Source: Pseudodonghicola xiamenensis DSM 18339 (lineage in GTDB: Bacteria; Pseudomonadota; Alphaproteobacteria; Rhodobacterales; Rhodobacteraceae). From it: 64,000 nt of DNA. Below the pieces are notes generated by a model, which was given only the letters and a program-made list of their open reading frames with translations, had not been told where the DNA came from and did no database searches. This document shows positions 26,643 through 34,178 of the stretch, one piece after another; the first letter of the stretch is position 1, and every line of letters begins with the position of its first letter. Location: positions 49,491 to 113,490 of the forward strand of contig NZ_AUBS01000010.1 of assembly GCF_000429365.1 (NCBI RefSeq). The letters are read 5' to 3'. The translations under genes and the position numbers were made by a program.

Positions 26643-27469
26643 TGGCCCGCAGAATGTTCATTTCAGCACCATTTCGCGCGTTGACCCTGGCCAGCGTCTT
26701 GGCGCTTTGCTCGCCTTTCGTGACCAGTGCCCCCGCCCTGGCCCAGGGCGTGCCGGTCGTGGACACCCAGAACATCGCCCAAAACATCCAGCAGCTCCGG
26801 CAGATGATCGAGGACGAGATCCTGCAAAACGAGCAACTCGTGCAGCTCCGCGAACAGCTTGCCACGCTCACGGAGCAGCTCGCCGAGCTACAACGAACGT
26901 ATGAGGCGTTAACGCGTCTCGCAGAGTTGCCCGAGATCATCCGGACACAGATGGAAGACGAACTAAACGGTCTCCTGGACCAGGAGTTCGGCGACATCAT
27001 CGCCACGATTCAAGCCATCAAGACGGGGGATTTTTCCGGGCTCACCGGATCCGGCGCCGTCGAGATCGAAACCCAGATGGACCGGGTGCTGGCCGATCTC
27101 GGCTTCGACGAGGACACGCTCTCGGAAATGGCCCGCAGCGGCAATCCCGGGGCCGTGCGCGTGGCGACACAGGCCACGACCGGCGCGCTGGTCTCGGCCG
27201 CGGCCCAGAACAGCTATGAGGATGCCGGGCAGTCGCTCGAACGTGTCGACCGGCTCGTCGGGCTCATCGACGACATGGATGAGCTCAAGGAGAGCGTCGA
27301 TCTCAACACGCGGGTGACGGCAGAGCTCGCCATCGCGCTCGTCGCCATGTGGCAGCTCGAAGCGATCCAGACCGTAGGAGATGGCACCGGCGGCGTGATC
27401 GATGCCGCCACCATCGCCGAAGAACAACGCTTCATGGAGTTCACGCTTCCGGAACTGAGCGCGGATTGA
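26642..27469 (+). CDS. virB5: VirB5/TrbJ-like minor pilin protein
   Basis: A 275-residue exported helical protein. Signal peptide near residues 12-34 (LASVLALCSPFVTSAPALAQ), then a long coiled coil (IQQLRQMIEDEILQNEQLVQ and following). The C-terminal helix region contains DLNTRVTAELAIALVAMWQL. This is the VirB5/TrbJ pattern, a pilus-tip or adhesin component. ATG 26642 is preferred (GGAGGATCTGGATT upstream) over TTG 26639. It overlaps the stop of the transglycosylase fusion gene. Confidence 0.82.
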   Translation: MARRMFISAPFRALTLASVLALCSPFVTSAPALAQGVPVVDTQNIAQNIQQLRQMIEDEILQNEQLVQLREQLATLTEQLAELQRTYEALTRLAELPEIIRTQMEDELNGLLDQEFGDIIATIQAIKTGDFSGLTGSGAVEIETQMDRVLADLGFDEDTLSEMARSGNPGAVRVATQATTGALVSAAAQNSYEDAGQSLERVDRLVGLIDDMDELKESVDLNTRVTAELAIALVAMWQLEAIQTVGDGTGGVIDAATIAEEQRFMEFTLPELSAD

Positions 27470-27476
27470 GGACTGA

Positions 27477-28136
27477 TTGTTGGACGAAGAAACCGCCATC
27501 ATCGAGGAGGAACTGGTCTACGGCGCACTGAGACGGGAACGGCTCTGGCAGCGCCTGGGACTCATCGGCCTCGGCTTTGGCATCCTGGGCTGCCTCAGCG
27601 CGGCCGCCGTGGCCATCCTCGATGTCGATCCGCCCCCAGTTGTTGTGCCTTACGATCCCGCCACCGGCTTCGCCCTCCCCGAAGCCACCGTCGGGGCCAC
27701 CACCGTCACCGAGAACCGCGCCATTATCGAGGCGGAGGTCTTCCGCTACGTGACGGACCGCGAGGTCTACAACCAGCTCGACAATGACGTGCGCATCCGC
27801 AGCGTGTTGCGCCGTTCGGACCGTGCAGCAGGGGCCTCACTGCGCCAGATCTGGAACTCGGCCAATGCAGAGTATCCGCCGTCAGTCTACGGGCCAAATG
27901 CACGGCTCGATGTCGAGATTCTCAGCATCAACCTGATCGGCAACAACCGGGCCACGGTGCGGCTTCGCAAGCGCCTGACCTCGATCCAGGGGGTCCAAGC
28001 GGGCCTCTTCACCGCGACGCTCCTCTTCGAGTTCCGCCCCGAAGAGAGCCGCTCCATCGACCAGGTCTGGACCAACCCGTTTGGCTTCACGGTCGTCGAA
28101 TACGCGATCCGCTCGGACAGATTGGAGAACCAGTAA
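27477..28136 (+). CDS. virB8: VirB8-like inner-membrane channel protein
   Basis: A 219-residue bitopic protein with a short cytoplasmic N-terminus, one membrane helix (LGLIGLGFGILGCLSAAAVA at ~27-46), then a periplasmic NTF2-like VirB8 domain with TENRAIIEAEVFRYVTDREV and the C-terminal NPFGFTVVEYAIRSD. TTG start at 27477 after GAGG; no ATG is near. It bridges inner and outer parts of the channel. Confidence 0.9.
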   Translation: MLDEETAIIEEELVYGALRRERLWQRLGLIGLGFGILGCLSAAAVAILDVDPPPVVVPYDPATGFALPEATVGATTVTENRAIIEAEVFRYVTDREVYNQLDNDVRIRSVLRRSDRAAGASLRQIWNSANAEYPPSVYGPNARLDVEILSINLIGNNRATVRLRKRLTSIQGVQAGLFTATLLFEFRPEESRSIDQVWTNPFGFTVVEYAIRSDRLENQ

Positions 28137-28928
28137 GTGCGCTTCCGGAACAAGAAATCAGGGAACGCCTTGCCAGCGTCCCAAAAGCGCGAGAGGCGCC
28201 AGGCTTTTTGCAATGCGAAACACGCCGGACACGCCAAGGCGTTCCTCGCGACCTTTTTGATGGTCTCACTGTTTGCGTCCTACGCGTCAGCCGAGGCGAT
28301 CCCGCGCGGGGGACCCAACGACCACCGCGTCCGGGTCGCATCCTACCAGGAAGGCCAGGTCTACAGGCTGAACGTTTCCCTGACCCATGTCACGACCATC
28401 GAGTTCGGGACAGGCGAGAGCATCCGCTCAATCATCGCCGGCGACACGGAAGGCTTCGAGATCGACGGTGTGCCCGGCGGGCGGGCCTTTGCTATTAAAC
28501 CCGTCGCGCGCGGCGTCCATACCAACGTGACCGTCTACACCAACAGACGGAGCTATTATTTTAATGTGAACGAGGTCTCGAGCCCGACCTTCTATGTCGT
28601 GCAGTTCCGCTACCCCGAGGACAATCGCCGCCCTTCCAACGCCATCGCGCGCGCCGCACCGAACACCAATTACGCGGCCAGCGCACGGACGGAGTTCACG
28701 CCGACCCGGGTCTGGGACGACGGCACCTTCACCTATTTCGCCTTCCCGCGGAACGCACCCGTCCCGGCGATCTTCCGGTACACGAACGGGCGCGAGCGCA
28801 CGGTGAACACAGGCCCGGTCGAAGACGGTGTGATCCGTGTCTCGGGCGTGGGGCGCCAATGGGTGCTGCGTCTGGGCGAGGACGTGGTCTGTATCGAGGC
28901 GACGCCGCCCGCGGAGGCCGCCTCATGA
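28137..28928 (+). CDS. virB9: VirB9-like outer-membrane core complex protein
   Basis: A 263-residue exported protein. Its N-terminal extension is unusually long and basic before the signal helix (AFLATFLMVSLFASYASAEA at ~35-54). The VirB9/CagX beta-sandwich follows, with HTNVTVYTNRRSYYFNVN, FYVVQFRYPED, and the C-terminal domain ending GEDVVCIEA. GTG 28137 directly follows the virB8 stop; a later start closer to the signal peptide is possible. It overlaps virB10 by ATGA. Confidence 0.9.
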   Translation: MRFRNKKSGNALPASQKRERRQAFCNAKHAGHAKAFLATFLMVSLFASYASAEAIPRGGPNDHRVRVASYQEGQVYRLNVSLTHVTTIEFGTGESIRSIIAGDTEGFEIDGVPGGRAFAIKPVARGVHTNVTVYTNRRSYYFNVNEVSSPTFYVVQFRYPEDNRRPSNAIARAAPNTNYAASARTEFTPTRVWDDGTFTYFAFPRNAPVPAIFRYTNGRERTVNTGPVEDGVIRVSGVGRQWVLRLGEDVVCIEATPPAEAAS

Positions 28929-30307
28929 GTGACAACAACCCGGATCTCGAACAGCGCCTCGCCGCACTCGAACGGGGCAACCCGCGCCTCGGACCCGCTC
29001 CGAAACGCCGCTCGCCGCTCCTCGCCCTCCTCCTCGCAGGGCTCATCCTTGCGGGCGGCTTGGTCCTCTTGCTATTCTCGGGCCCTGGGGAAGAGGTCGC
29101 CCTGCCGACGGCCACCCCGGACGAGTTCCAAACCGAGGGTGACGGGTTCGGAGAGATCGAACTCTTCGTGCCACCACCCGCCCCGGAACCCGAGATCGTT
29201 CTCGTCGAACCAGAACCCAACGCCGAACTTCTGGCGCAGATCGCCGCGCTCCAGGCCCAGATCGAAGAACTGCGCGATGCGCCGGACTCCGACGCCGGGG
29301 CGGACAGCGCGGCCGCCGAGGCGATCGATGCGCTGACCGCACGGATCGCCGACCTACAGGACGCCTCCGAGAATGCTCAGGAACAATTCCAGGCCGAACT
29401 CGCCGCACGAGATCGAGAGCTGCAACAGCTGCGTATGGACCTGGACCTCGCGCGGTTGGAGGCCAACAAGCCGACGCCCGCCCCGCTCGGACCCACCGAC
29501 GAAGAGTTGCGCGCCCGCGAAGAAGAGAGGCTGCGGCGCGAGGAAGAGGCGCGACGGCTGGCCGAACTGCAACGCCGGGCCGAGGAGGAGCGTGCCTTCC
29601 AGGAACGGCGGATTTCCTCCCCCGTCATCGCCTTCGGCGGAACGGGCGGCGCCAATGCGGGCGAGACAGAACTTACCGAGCGCACCTTCGGCGAGGTGAC
29701 AGACTTCGTGCTGAACGGCGCGTTGCCGAGCGCCATCACACAAGCCGAAGTCATCGCAAATCCCTCGAACACCGTCATCCAGGGCACGATGATCCAGGCC
29801 GTGATGGAGACCGCACTCGACAGCTCGCTCCCCGGACAGACCCGTGCCATCATCTCAGAAGACGTCTTCAGCTATGACGGCTCACGGCTCCTGATCCCGC
29901 GCGGCTCGCGCCTCATCGGACGCTTTCGTTCCGGCATCGAGATCGCGCAGCGCCGGGTCACCATCGCCTGGGACCGGATCATCCTGCCCAACAACCAGAC
30001 CGTTCAGATCAGTTCCTTCGGCGGCGACGAACTCGGGCGCTCGGGCGTCACCGGTTTCGTGGACACGCGCTTCGACGAGCGTTTCGGCTCTGCCGCACTG
30101 ATTTCGATTATCTCCGCCGCCCCGAGTGTGGCCGCCGCCCAGGTCGAGGATGAGACCACCGCGGACGTACTTGAAGATGTGGGCGACGACCTGGCCAACG
30201 CCACCGACAGTGTGATCGGTGAATATCTCTCCATCGGTCCCGTCATCTACGTCGACCAGGGCGCACGCGTCACCGTCATGGTCGACCGGGATCTGGAGAT
30301 TTTCTGA
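28925..30307 (+). CDS. virB10: VirB10-like channel protein
   Basis: A 460-residue protein spanning both membranes: cytoplasmic N-terminus, membrane helix (SPLLALLLAGLILAGGLVLL at ~28-47), a proline-rich and then coiled-coil region rich in E/A/R (~85-245), and the C-terminal TrbI/VirB10 beta-barrel domain (DVFSYDGSRLLIPRGSRLIG, GRSGVTGFVDTRFDERFG). ATG 28925 overlaps the virB9 stop; upstream codons lie inside virB9. Confidence 0.93.
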   Translation: MSDNNPDLEQRLAALERGNPRLGPAPKRRSPLLALLLAGLILAGGLVLLLFSGPGEEVALPTATPDEFQTEGDGFGEIELFVPPPAPEPEIVLVEPEPNAELLAQIAALQAQIEELRDAPDSDAGADSAAAEAIDALTARIADLQDASENAQEQFQAELAARDRELQQLRMDLDLARLEANKPTPAPLGPTDEELRAREEERLRREEEARRLAELQRRAEEERAFQERRISSPVIAFGGTGGANAGETELTERTFGEVTDFVLNGALPSAITQAEVIANPSNTVIQGTMIQAVMETALDSSLPGQTRAIISEDVFSYDGSRLLIPRGSRLIGRFRSGIEIAQRRVTIAWDRIILPNNQTVQISSFGGDELGRSGVTGFVDTRFDERFGSAALISIISAAPSVAAAQVEDETTADVLEDVGDDLANATDSVIGEYLSIGPVIYVDQGARVTVMVDRDLEIF

Positions 30308-30308
30308 G

Positions 30309-31307
30309 ATGACGCTCTCCTACCTCCAGACCTCGCTCGACAAGCTGAAGGACGCCGCCCGCGATGACGTGATCGAGATATGCATCAACCCGGATGGCTC
30401 TTGCTGGGGTGAGTTCCAGGGGGATCACTTCATGCGGGCACTGGATCAGCGTCTGACGGTCACGGAGGTGCGCGATCTCGGCAACCAGATCGCCTCCTCA
30501 GCCAACACGACTATGAGCAAGGACAAGCCCATCGTCTCGGTCTCGATCACCTATCGGGGCCGCCCCATCCGTGCCCAAGTCGTAACCCCGCCCGCGGTGC
30601 TCTCGGGCATGTCGATCTCGCTCCGGTTCTTCTCGAGCCTACCGCTGGACCATATCGAGCTTCGTTTCCTCTATGGCGAAGAGCGCAAGCTCGAGGAACT
30701 GCGCCAGGAGAAAAACCGCGCGCTGCGCGAGGTCGTTGCCGCCGGTGACATCTACGCGGCCATCCGCTTCTGCGTCGAGAACAAGCTCAACATGATCGTC
30801 TCCGGCGGCACCTCGACCGGTAAGACAGTCGCGGCTCGAAAAATCCTCTCCTACGTTCCCGATGAGGAACGGATCGTCACCATCGAGGAAGCCGCAGAGC
30901 TTCTCCCCGCTCAGCCGAACGCGGTGACCCTGATCGCCAACCGCGATGCGGAGTTCCAATCCGCCGACGTGCTTCTAACCGCGACGCTGCGCATGAGGCC
31001 CGACCGGATCATCCTCGGAGAGGTGCGCGGCAAGGAGGCCATGACCTTCCTCGAGGCGATCAATACCGGCCATGGCGGTTCGATGACAACCCTCCATGCC
31101 GAAACCCCGCAGCTCGCCGTCCAGCGTCTCGCCATCGCCGCGCTCAAGACCGAGATCCCGATGACCTACCAGGACATGGTCCAATACATCGAAAGCTCGA
31201 TCGACGTGATCATCCAGGCGGGCCGCGAGGACGGCCAACGCGGCATCACCGAATTCTATCTCCCCGGAACCGATCTCAGCGGAGGCATGACCCATGAAGC
31301 GGTTTGA
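30309..31307 (+). CDS. virB11: VirB11 type IV secretion ATPase
   Basis: A 332-residue hexameric traffic ATPase. Walker A VSGGTSTGKTVAARK is near residues 163-177. TIEEAAELLPAQPNAVTL is the Asp/Glu box. Walker B-type MRPDRIILGEVRGKEAMTFL and GHGGSMTTLHAE (His box) follow. The start has TCTGAGATG one base after the virB10 stop. Length is typical. Confidence 0.95.
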   Translation: MTLSYLQTSLDKLKDAARDDVIEICINPDGSCWGEFQGDHFMRALDQRLTVTEVRDLGNQIASSANTTMSKDKPIVSVSITYRGRPIRAQVVTPPAVLSGMSISLRFFSSLPLDHIELRFLYGEERKLEELRQEKNRALREVVAAGDIYAAIRFCVENKLNMIVSGGTSTGKTVAARKILSYVPDEERIVTIEEAAELLPAQPNAVTLIANRDAEFQSADVLLTATLRMRPDRIILGEVRGKEAMTFLEAINTGHGGSMTTLHAETPQLAVQRLAIAALKTEIPMTYQDMVQYIESSIDVIIQAGREDGQRGITEFYLPGTDLSGGMTHEAV

Positions 31308-31488
31308 ATACCAGATCATCACCTATCCGATGGACAAGAAAACCAGCCTGATCGCGATGCAGGACGATCTGAACGCACGTGGGAAAGAAGGCTGGGAAGT
31401 CGTATCGGTCAGCTCGTCAGAGTTCGCGCATCTTGGCCACACCGCGTTTCTGAAGCGCGAGATTGCCGAAGGAGCTGGCGCGAAATGA
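31294..31488 (+). CDS. Small DUF4177-like protein
   Basis: A 64-residue soluble protein (MKRFEYQIITYPMDKKTS, then LNARGKEGWEVVSVSSSEF, ending AFLKREIAEGAGAK). The E-Y-x-I-I start with G-K-E-G-W-E-V and a terminal F-L-K-R strand is the DUF4177 pattern. It overlaps the virB11 stop, has GGAGG before its ATG, and overlaps the next gene by ATGA, so it is translated with the secretion genes. Role unknown. Confidence 0.65.
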   Translation: MKRFEYQIITYPMDKKTSLIAMQDDLNARGKEGWEVVSVSSSEFAHLGHTAFLKREIAEGAGAK

Positions 31489-31883
31489 GAAACGCCTTGC
31501 TTTGCATCTCGATCACCGTTGTGGGGTTTCCGGCTGCCGCCGAACGCGACTTCGTCCCCTCTCTCGACAGCACGTCGGATGTCTGCATCGATCGGCCCGC
31601 TGAGCCTGAGTGGATGCAGAACATCACCGTGCGAGAGGCTTACAGACGTGTCCTGGTGCAAGACATTTACCGTGCTCAGAACCTTGAACGTATCGTCGAA
31701 ACCGGATCCTGCACCTGCGACACACGCTTCCCGTCCTGGGAAGCGGCGGAAACGGAGTTTCGGGAGCGTTTCAACACAGCCGAACGATGGGAAATGCTGG
31801 AGGCCTCGGACACTTACAACCGGCGCGCCAACGCGTTGAGACCTGACGCGATGGCAATCTGCGAAGCCGAGGGCAACTGGTAG
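31485..31883 (+). CDS. Exported Cys-containing protein of T4SS operon
   Basis: A 132-residue protein with a signal peptide (MRNALLCISITVVGFPAAAE). The mature region has SDVCIDRPAEPEWMQN, then a helical part with TGSCTCDTRFPSWEAAETEF and a C-terminal AICEAEGNW; four cysteines suggest disulphides. It sits between VirB11 and VirB6, where some virB operons carry entry-exclusion or pilus-accessory genes; an exclusion role is only a suggestion. Confidence 0.65.
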   Translation: MRNALLCISITVVGFPAAAERDFVPSLDSTSDVCIDRPAEPEWMQNITVREAYRRVLVQDIYRAQNLERIVETGSCTCDTRFPSWEAAETEFRERFNTAERWEMLEASDTYNRRANALRPDAMAICEAEGNW

Positions 31884-31889
31884 CAGATT

Positions 31890-32969
31890 ATGAGCGTCGT
31901 CACCTACTTCGTCGAGACCTCCCAGGGCTACCTGGATTCTGCCGCAGAGACGCAGTTCGGCGCGGTGGCGGCGACAGTCGGCACGATGCTGGTTCTCGGA
32001 ACGACGCTTGTGGTCATTCTGGTCTGCGTCAACATGATCTACCAGTACCGCTCCATGGATGGACGCACTGCGTTCTGGCTCGCGGTGAAAGTCGGCCTCA
32101 TAGGGGTCTTCGCGACAAATTGGGTGCAGTTTAACGCCTTCTCCTCCGCTGTCCTAAACGGCATCGACAGCATCGCCGGATCGCTTGTCGCCTCGGTCGG
32201 CGGCGGCACGCCCGGACCGTCGGGGACCTTCGCCGAGGAATTCGACCGGCTGATCGCCGAACTGGGTGAATACCTGAATGCGGCCGGTTCTGAACTGAAC
32301 TGGATGGCCGGGGCGTTGCTTGACGTTCTTGGCGTACTCCTGCTCTCGATCCTGGGCGGGCTCGCCGCATTCATTCTCGTGGCATCCCGGCTGATGATCG
32401 CACTCCTGATAGGCATCGCGCCGGTGATGATCTTCCTCACCCTCTTCGAGGTGACCAAGGACTATTTCGCGCGCTGGCTCTCGGCGCTGATCTCCTTCGC
32501 GCTCTATCCGATCGTCGTTGCAGGCGTTTTCGCGACAATCACCGGCGTCAGTTCGGCATTGATCGGCGAGCTCGGCGACCCTGAGGGCGCGTCCAACATC
32601 GGGGCCCTCATCCCATTTTTCATGATGGTGCTCATGGCCAAGGGGTTCATCATCGCGACGCCGTTCATTGTCCGCGCGATCTCGGGGAACATCATGATGC
32701 CAGCACTATCAGCAGGCCTTGGCGGTACATACGGGTTCGGTCGGGCGCTTGGCGGCAGTCAGCAGGCTTATAATCGGTATCTCATTGGAGGAGCGACTGG
32801 CGCTGAATATGCTGCGCTGCGTGCGCGGCAGTTCTTCGGGGTGCAGACAATGCCGCAGAGGCCGGGTGTTAGCCAAACCGTTCCGACGAACCCTGACACT
32901 GGTTCGGGCAGCTCAGGCGCGCGAATGCTGGCACAGTTGGCCCGCCTAAGCAGGCTGGGCCGAAGGTAG
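31890..32969 (+). CDS. virB6: VirB6/TrbL-like polytopic membrane protein
   Basis: A 359-residue integral membrane protein with at least five hydrophobic segments (TMLVLGTTLVVILVCVNMI, LLLSILGGLAAFILVASRL, LYPIVVAGVFATITGVS and others) and the conserved GIAPVMIFLTLFEVTKDYFA segment of TrbL/VirB6. The C-terminal ~80 residues are Gly/Pro/Ser-rich and cytoplasmic. It is placed last in the virB operon rather than between B5 and B8. Confidence 0.9.
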   Translation: MSVVTYFVETSQGYLDSAAETQFGAVAATVGTMLVLGTTLVVILVCVNMIYQYRSMDGRTAFWLAVKVGLIGVFATNWVQFNAFSSAVLNGIDSIAGSLVASVGGGTPGPSGTFAEEFDRLIAELGEYLNAAGSELNWMAGALLDVLGVLLLSILGGLAAFILVASRLMIALLIGIAPVMIFLTLFEVTKDYFARWLSALISFALYPIVVAGVFATITGVSSALIGELGDPEGASNIGALIPFFMMVLMAKGFIIATPFIVRAISGNIMMPALSAGLGGTYGFGRALGGSQQAYNRYLIGGATGAEYAALRARQFFGVQTMPQRPGVSQTVPTNPDTGSGSSGARMLAQLARLSRLGRR

Positions 32970-33245
32970 CATTGACCGTCAAAGGCTTCACCAGCGGGAA
33001 CATGTTCTTTGCGAGCCTATACCTTTGCCTTCAGCAGAGCTCGCGGCAAACTGCCTGAACGGATTTACCTTGGCACCATCATGCCATGTCCGGGTGAAGT
33101 GGAACGGCATCGGCGCCGGTGTTGCTGTCTGGGACGTCTATCCTGTATCCCCTTCTTACATCAAAGCATTCGACGGCAAGCTTCCTTTGGGAAATTGCCG
33201 GTAGCGGGCAGTAAATTGCCGCGATGTTCTCGTTGAATTTTTAAC
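32970..33245. other. Intergenic region after T4SS operon
   Basis: 276 bases between virB6 and the HicA-like pair. No convincing gene, terminator or repeat was seen; base composition is more AT-rich toward the right end, where the promoter of the next pair must lie. Confidence 0.5.
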
Positions 33246-33259
33246 TTGTCACTTGACAA
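33246..33259. promoter_or_regulatory. Palindrome upstream of the HicA-like pair
   Basis: TTGTCA-CT-TGACAA is a perfect 6-bp inverted repeat centred 30 bases upstream of the GTG at 33283. It contains a TTGACA hexamer (33253-33258), so a bound regulator would cover a -35-like element. Autoregulation by the downstream HTH protein is inferred. Confidence 0.45.
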
Positions 33260-33282
33260 TTTAAGAGAGTGGAGTATCTAAG

Positions 33283-33552
33283 GTGCCAAGGAAGAAGCAC
33301 ACATCAAAGGAAATCGAGGCCGTCATCCAGGAGCTCGAAGAGCTGGGATGGGACCTTATTGAGGGCAAGGGGCACGCGTGGGGGATCCTCCGATGCCCGG
33401 CCAACGATAAGGATTGCCGCTGTGGCGAGTTTTGTCAGATGTCTGTCTGGTCGACCCCGAAGAATCCACAGCAGTTCGCGAAAAGGATCCGACAGAAGGC
33501 TCTGGCCTGCGTGAAGCTTCAGAAGAACGACGAAGGTAATGCCGATGGCTGA
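33283..33552 (+). CDS. HicA-like small protein, candidate toxin
   Basis: An 89-residue basic protein. The first half, VIQELEELGWDLIEGKGHAW, recalls the HicA fold, in which G-W and a K-G-x-H segment precede the catalytic His. The following CPANDKDCRCGEFCQMSVWS adds a Cys cluster absent from normal HicA, so it may be a divergent or zinc-bound relative. GTG start 33283 after GGAG. It overlaps the next gene by 8 bases. Toxin function is a hypothesis based on size, pairing and partial resemblance. Confidence 0.45.
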   Translation: MPRKKHTSKEIEAVIQELEELGWDLIEGKGHAWGILRCPANDKDCRCGEFCQMSVWSTPKNPQQFAKRIRQKALACVKLQKNDEGNADG

Positions 33553-34108
33553 AGAATTCGAATTCGAACTGGTCTTTGCGCTCCCCGACGGAGAGCACGA
33601 TGCGTTTGCGCTCTCTGACGCGGTCTTCGAGGCGGGTTTTGAAGATGCGCTCGTGGGCACCGGTCACGCCGGTCTCCTAGGTGTAGAACTGGAACTTGAA
33701 GGGGATGAGGCCGAGAGCGCGATCCTTGAAGCGGCGCGGGCGCTGATCAAGGCGTTGCCGCAGGGCACTGTCCTGCGCGAGGTCCGTCCCGACCTGGTGT
33801 CTCTCGCGGATGTCGCCGAGAAGCTCGAGGTGAAGCGACAGGCGCTCCAGCAGCGCAAGATGCCCCTCCCCGTTGCCGGTGGCCTCTACCGCATCGATGA
33901 AATGATCGAGGTTCTGATGGAGGCCTCAAAGCCGGCGAAGGGGCAGCGTCGTCCGCGCTTTAACCTGGCTTCCGCCGCGAAGTGGTTTCGTGCCGGCCCC
34001 GCGGCCCGCAGGGTGAACGCCCAGTTGACGATGCGTGAGATCGACCCTGCGACGATTGAGCGAGCCCCTCGACCAGAGCGCGACGATCCTGGCTTTCTTC
34101 ACCCGTGA
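33545..34108 (+). CDS. HTH-containing partner of the HicA-like gene
   Basis: A 187-residue protein starting MAEEFEFELVFALPDGEHDA. The N-terminal ~85 residues are acidic with ferredoxin-like alternation. Residues ~88-125 hold a MerR-like or excisionase-like HTH (SLADVAEKLEVKRQALQQRK, followed by GGLYRIDEMIEV). The C-terminus is basic. An acidic domain plus HTH, co-translated after a small basic protein, fits an antitoxin or regulator. ATG 33545 is preferred (GAAGG upstream); ATG 33539 is also possible. Confidence 0.5.
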   Translation: MAEEFEFELVFALPDGEHDAFALSDAVFEAGFEDALVGTGHAGLLGVELELEGDEAESAILEAARALIKALPQGTVLREVRPDLVSLADVAEKLEVKRQALQQRKMPLPVAGGLYRIDEMIEVLMEASKPAKGQRRPRFNLASAAKWFRAGPAARRVNAQLTMREIDPATIERAPRPERDDPGFLHP

Positions 34109-34178
34109 CAATGGTCGGCTCAAGGGCGCGGCCACAAGACGCCATCGCGACATGCTTTCTTGTCGCCCGCATGGCGGC

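Noticed and set aside
33253..33280. Sigma-70 promoter TTGACA-N16-TATCTA before the HicA-like gene
   Set aside because: Transcription from it would start at or after the GTG at 33283, leaving no ribosome site; kept only as part of a palindrome, not called a promoter.
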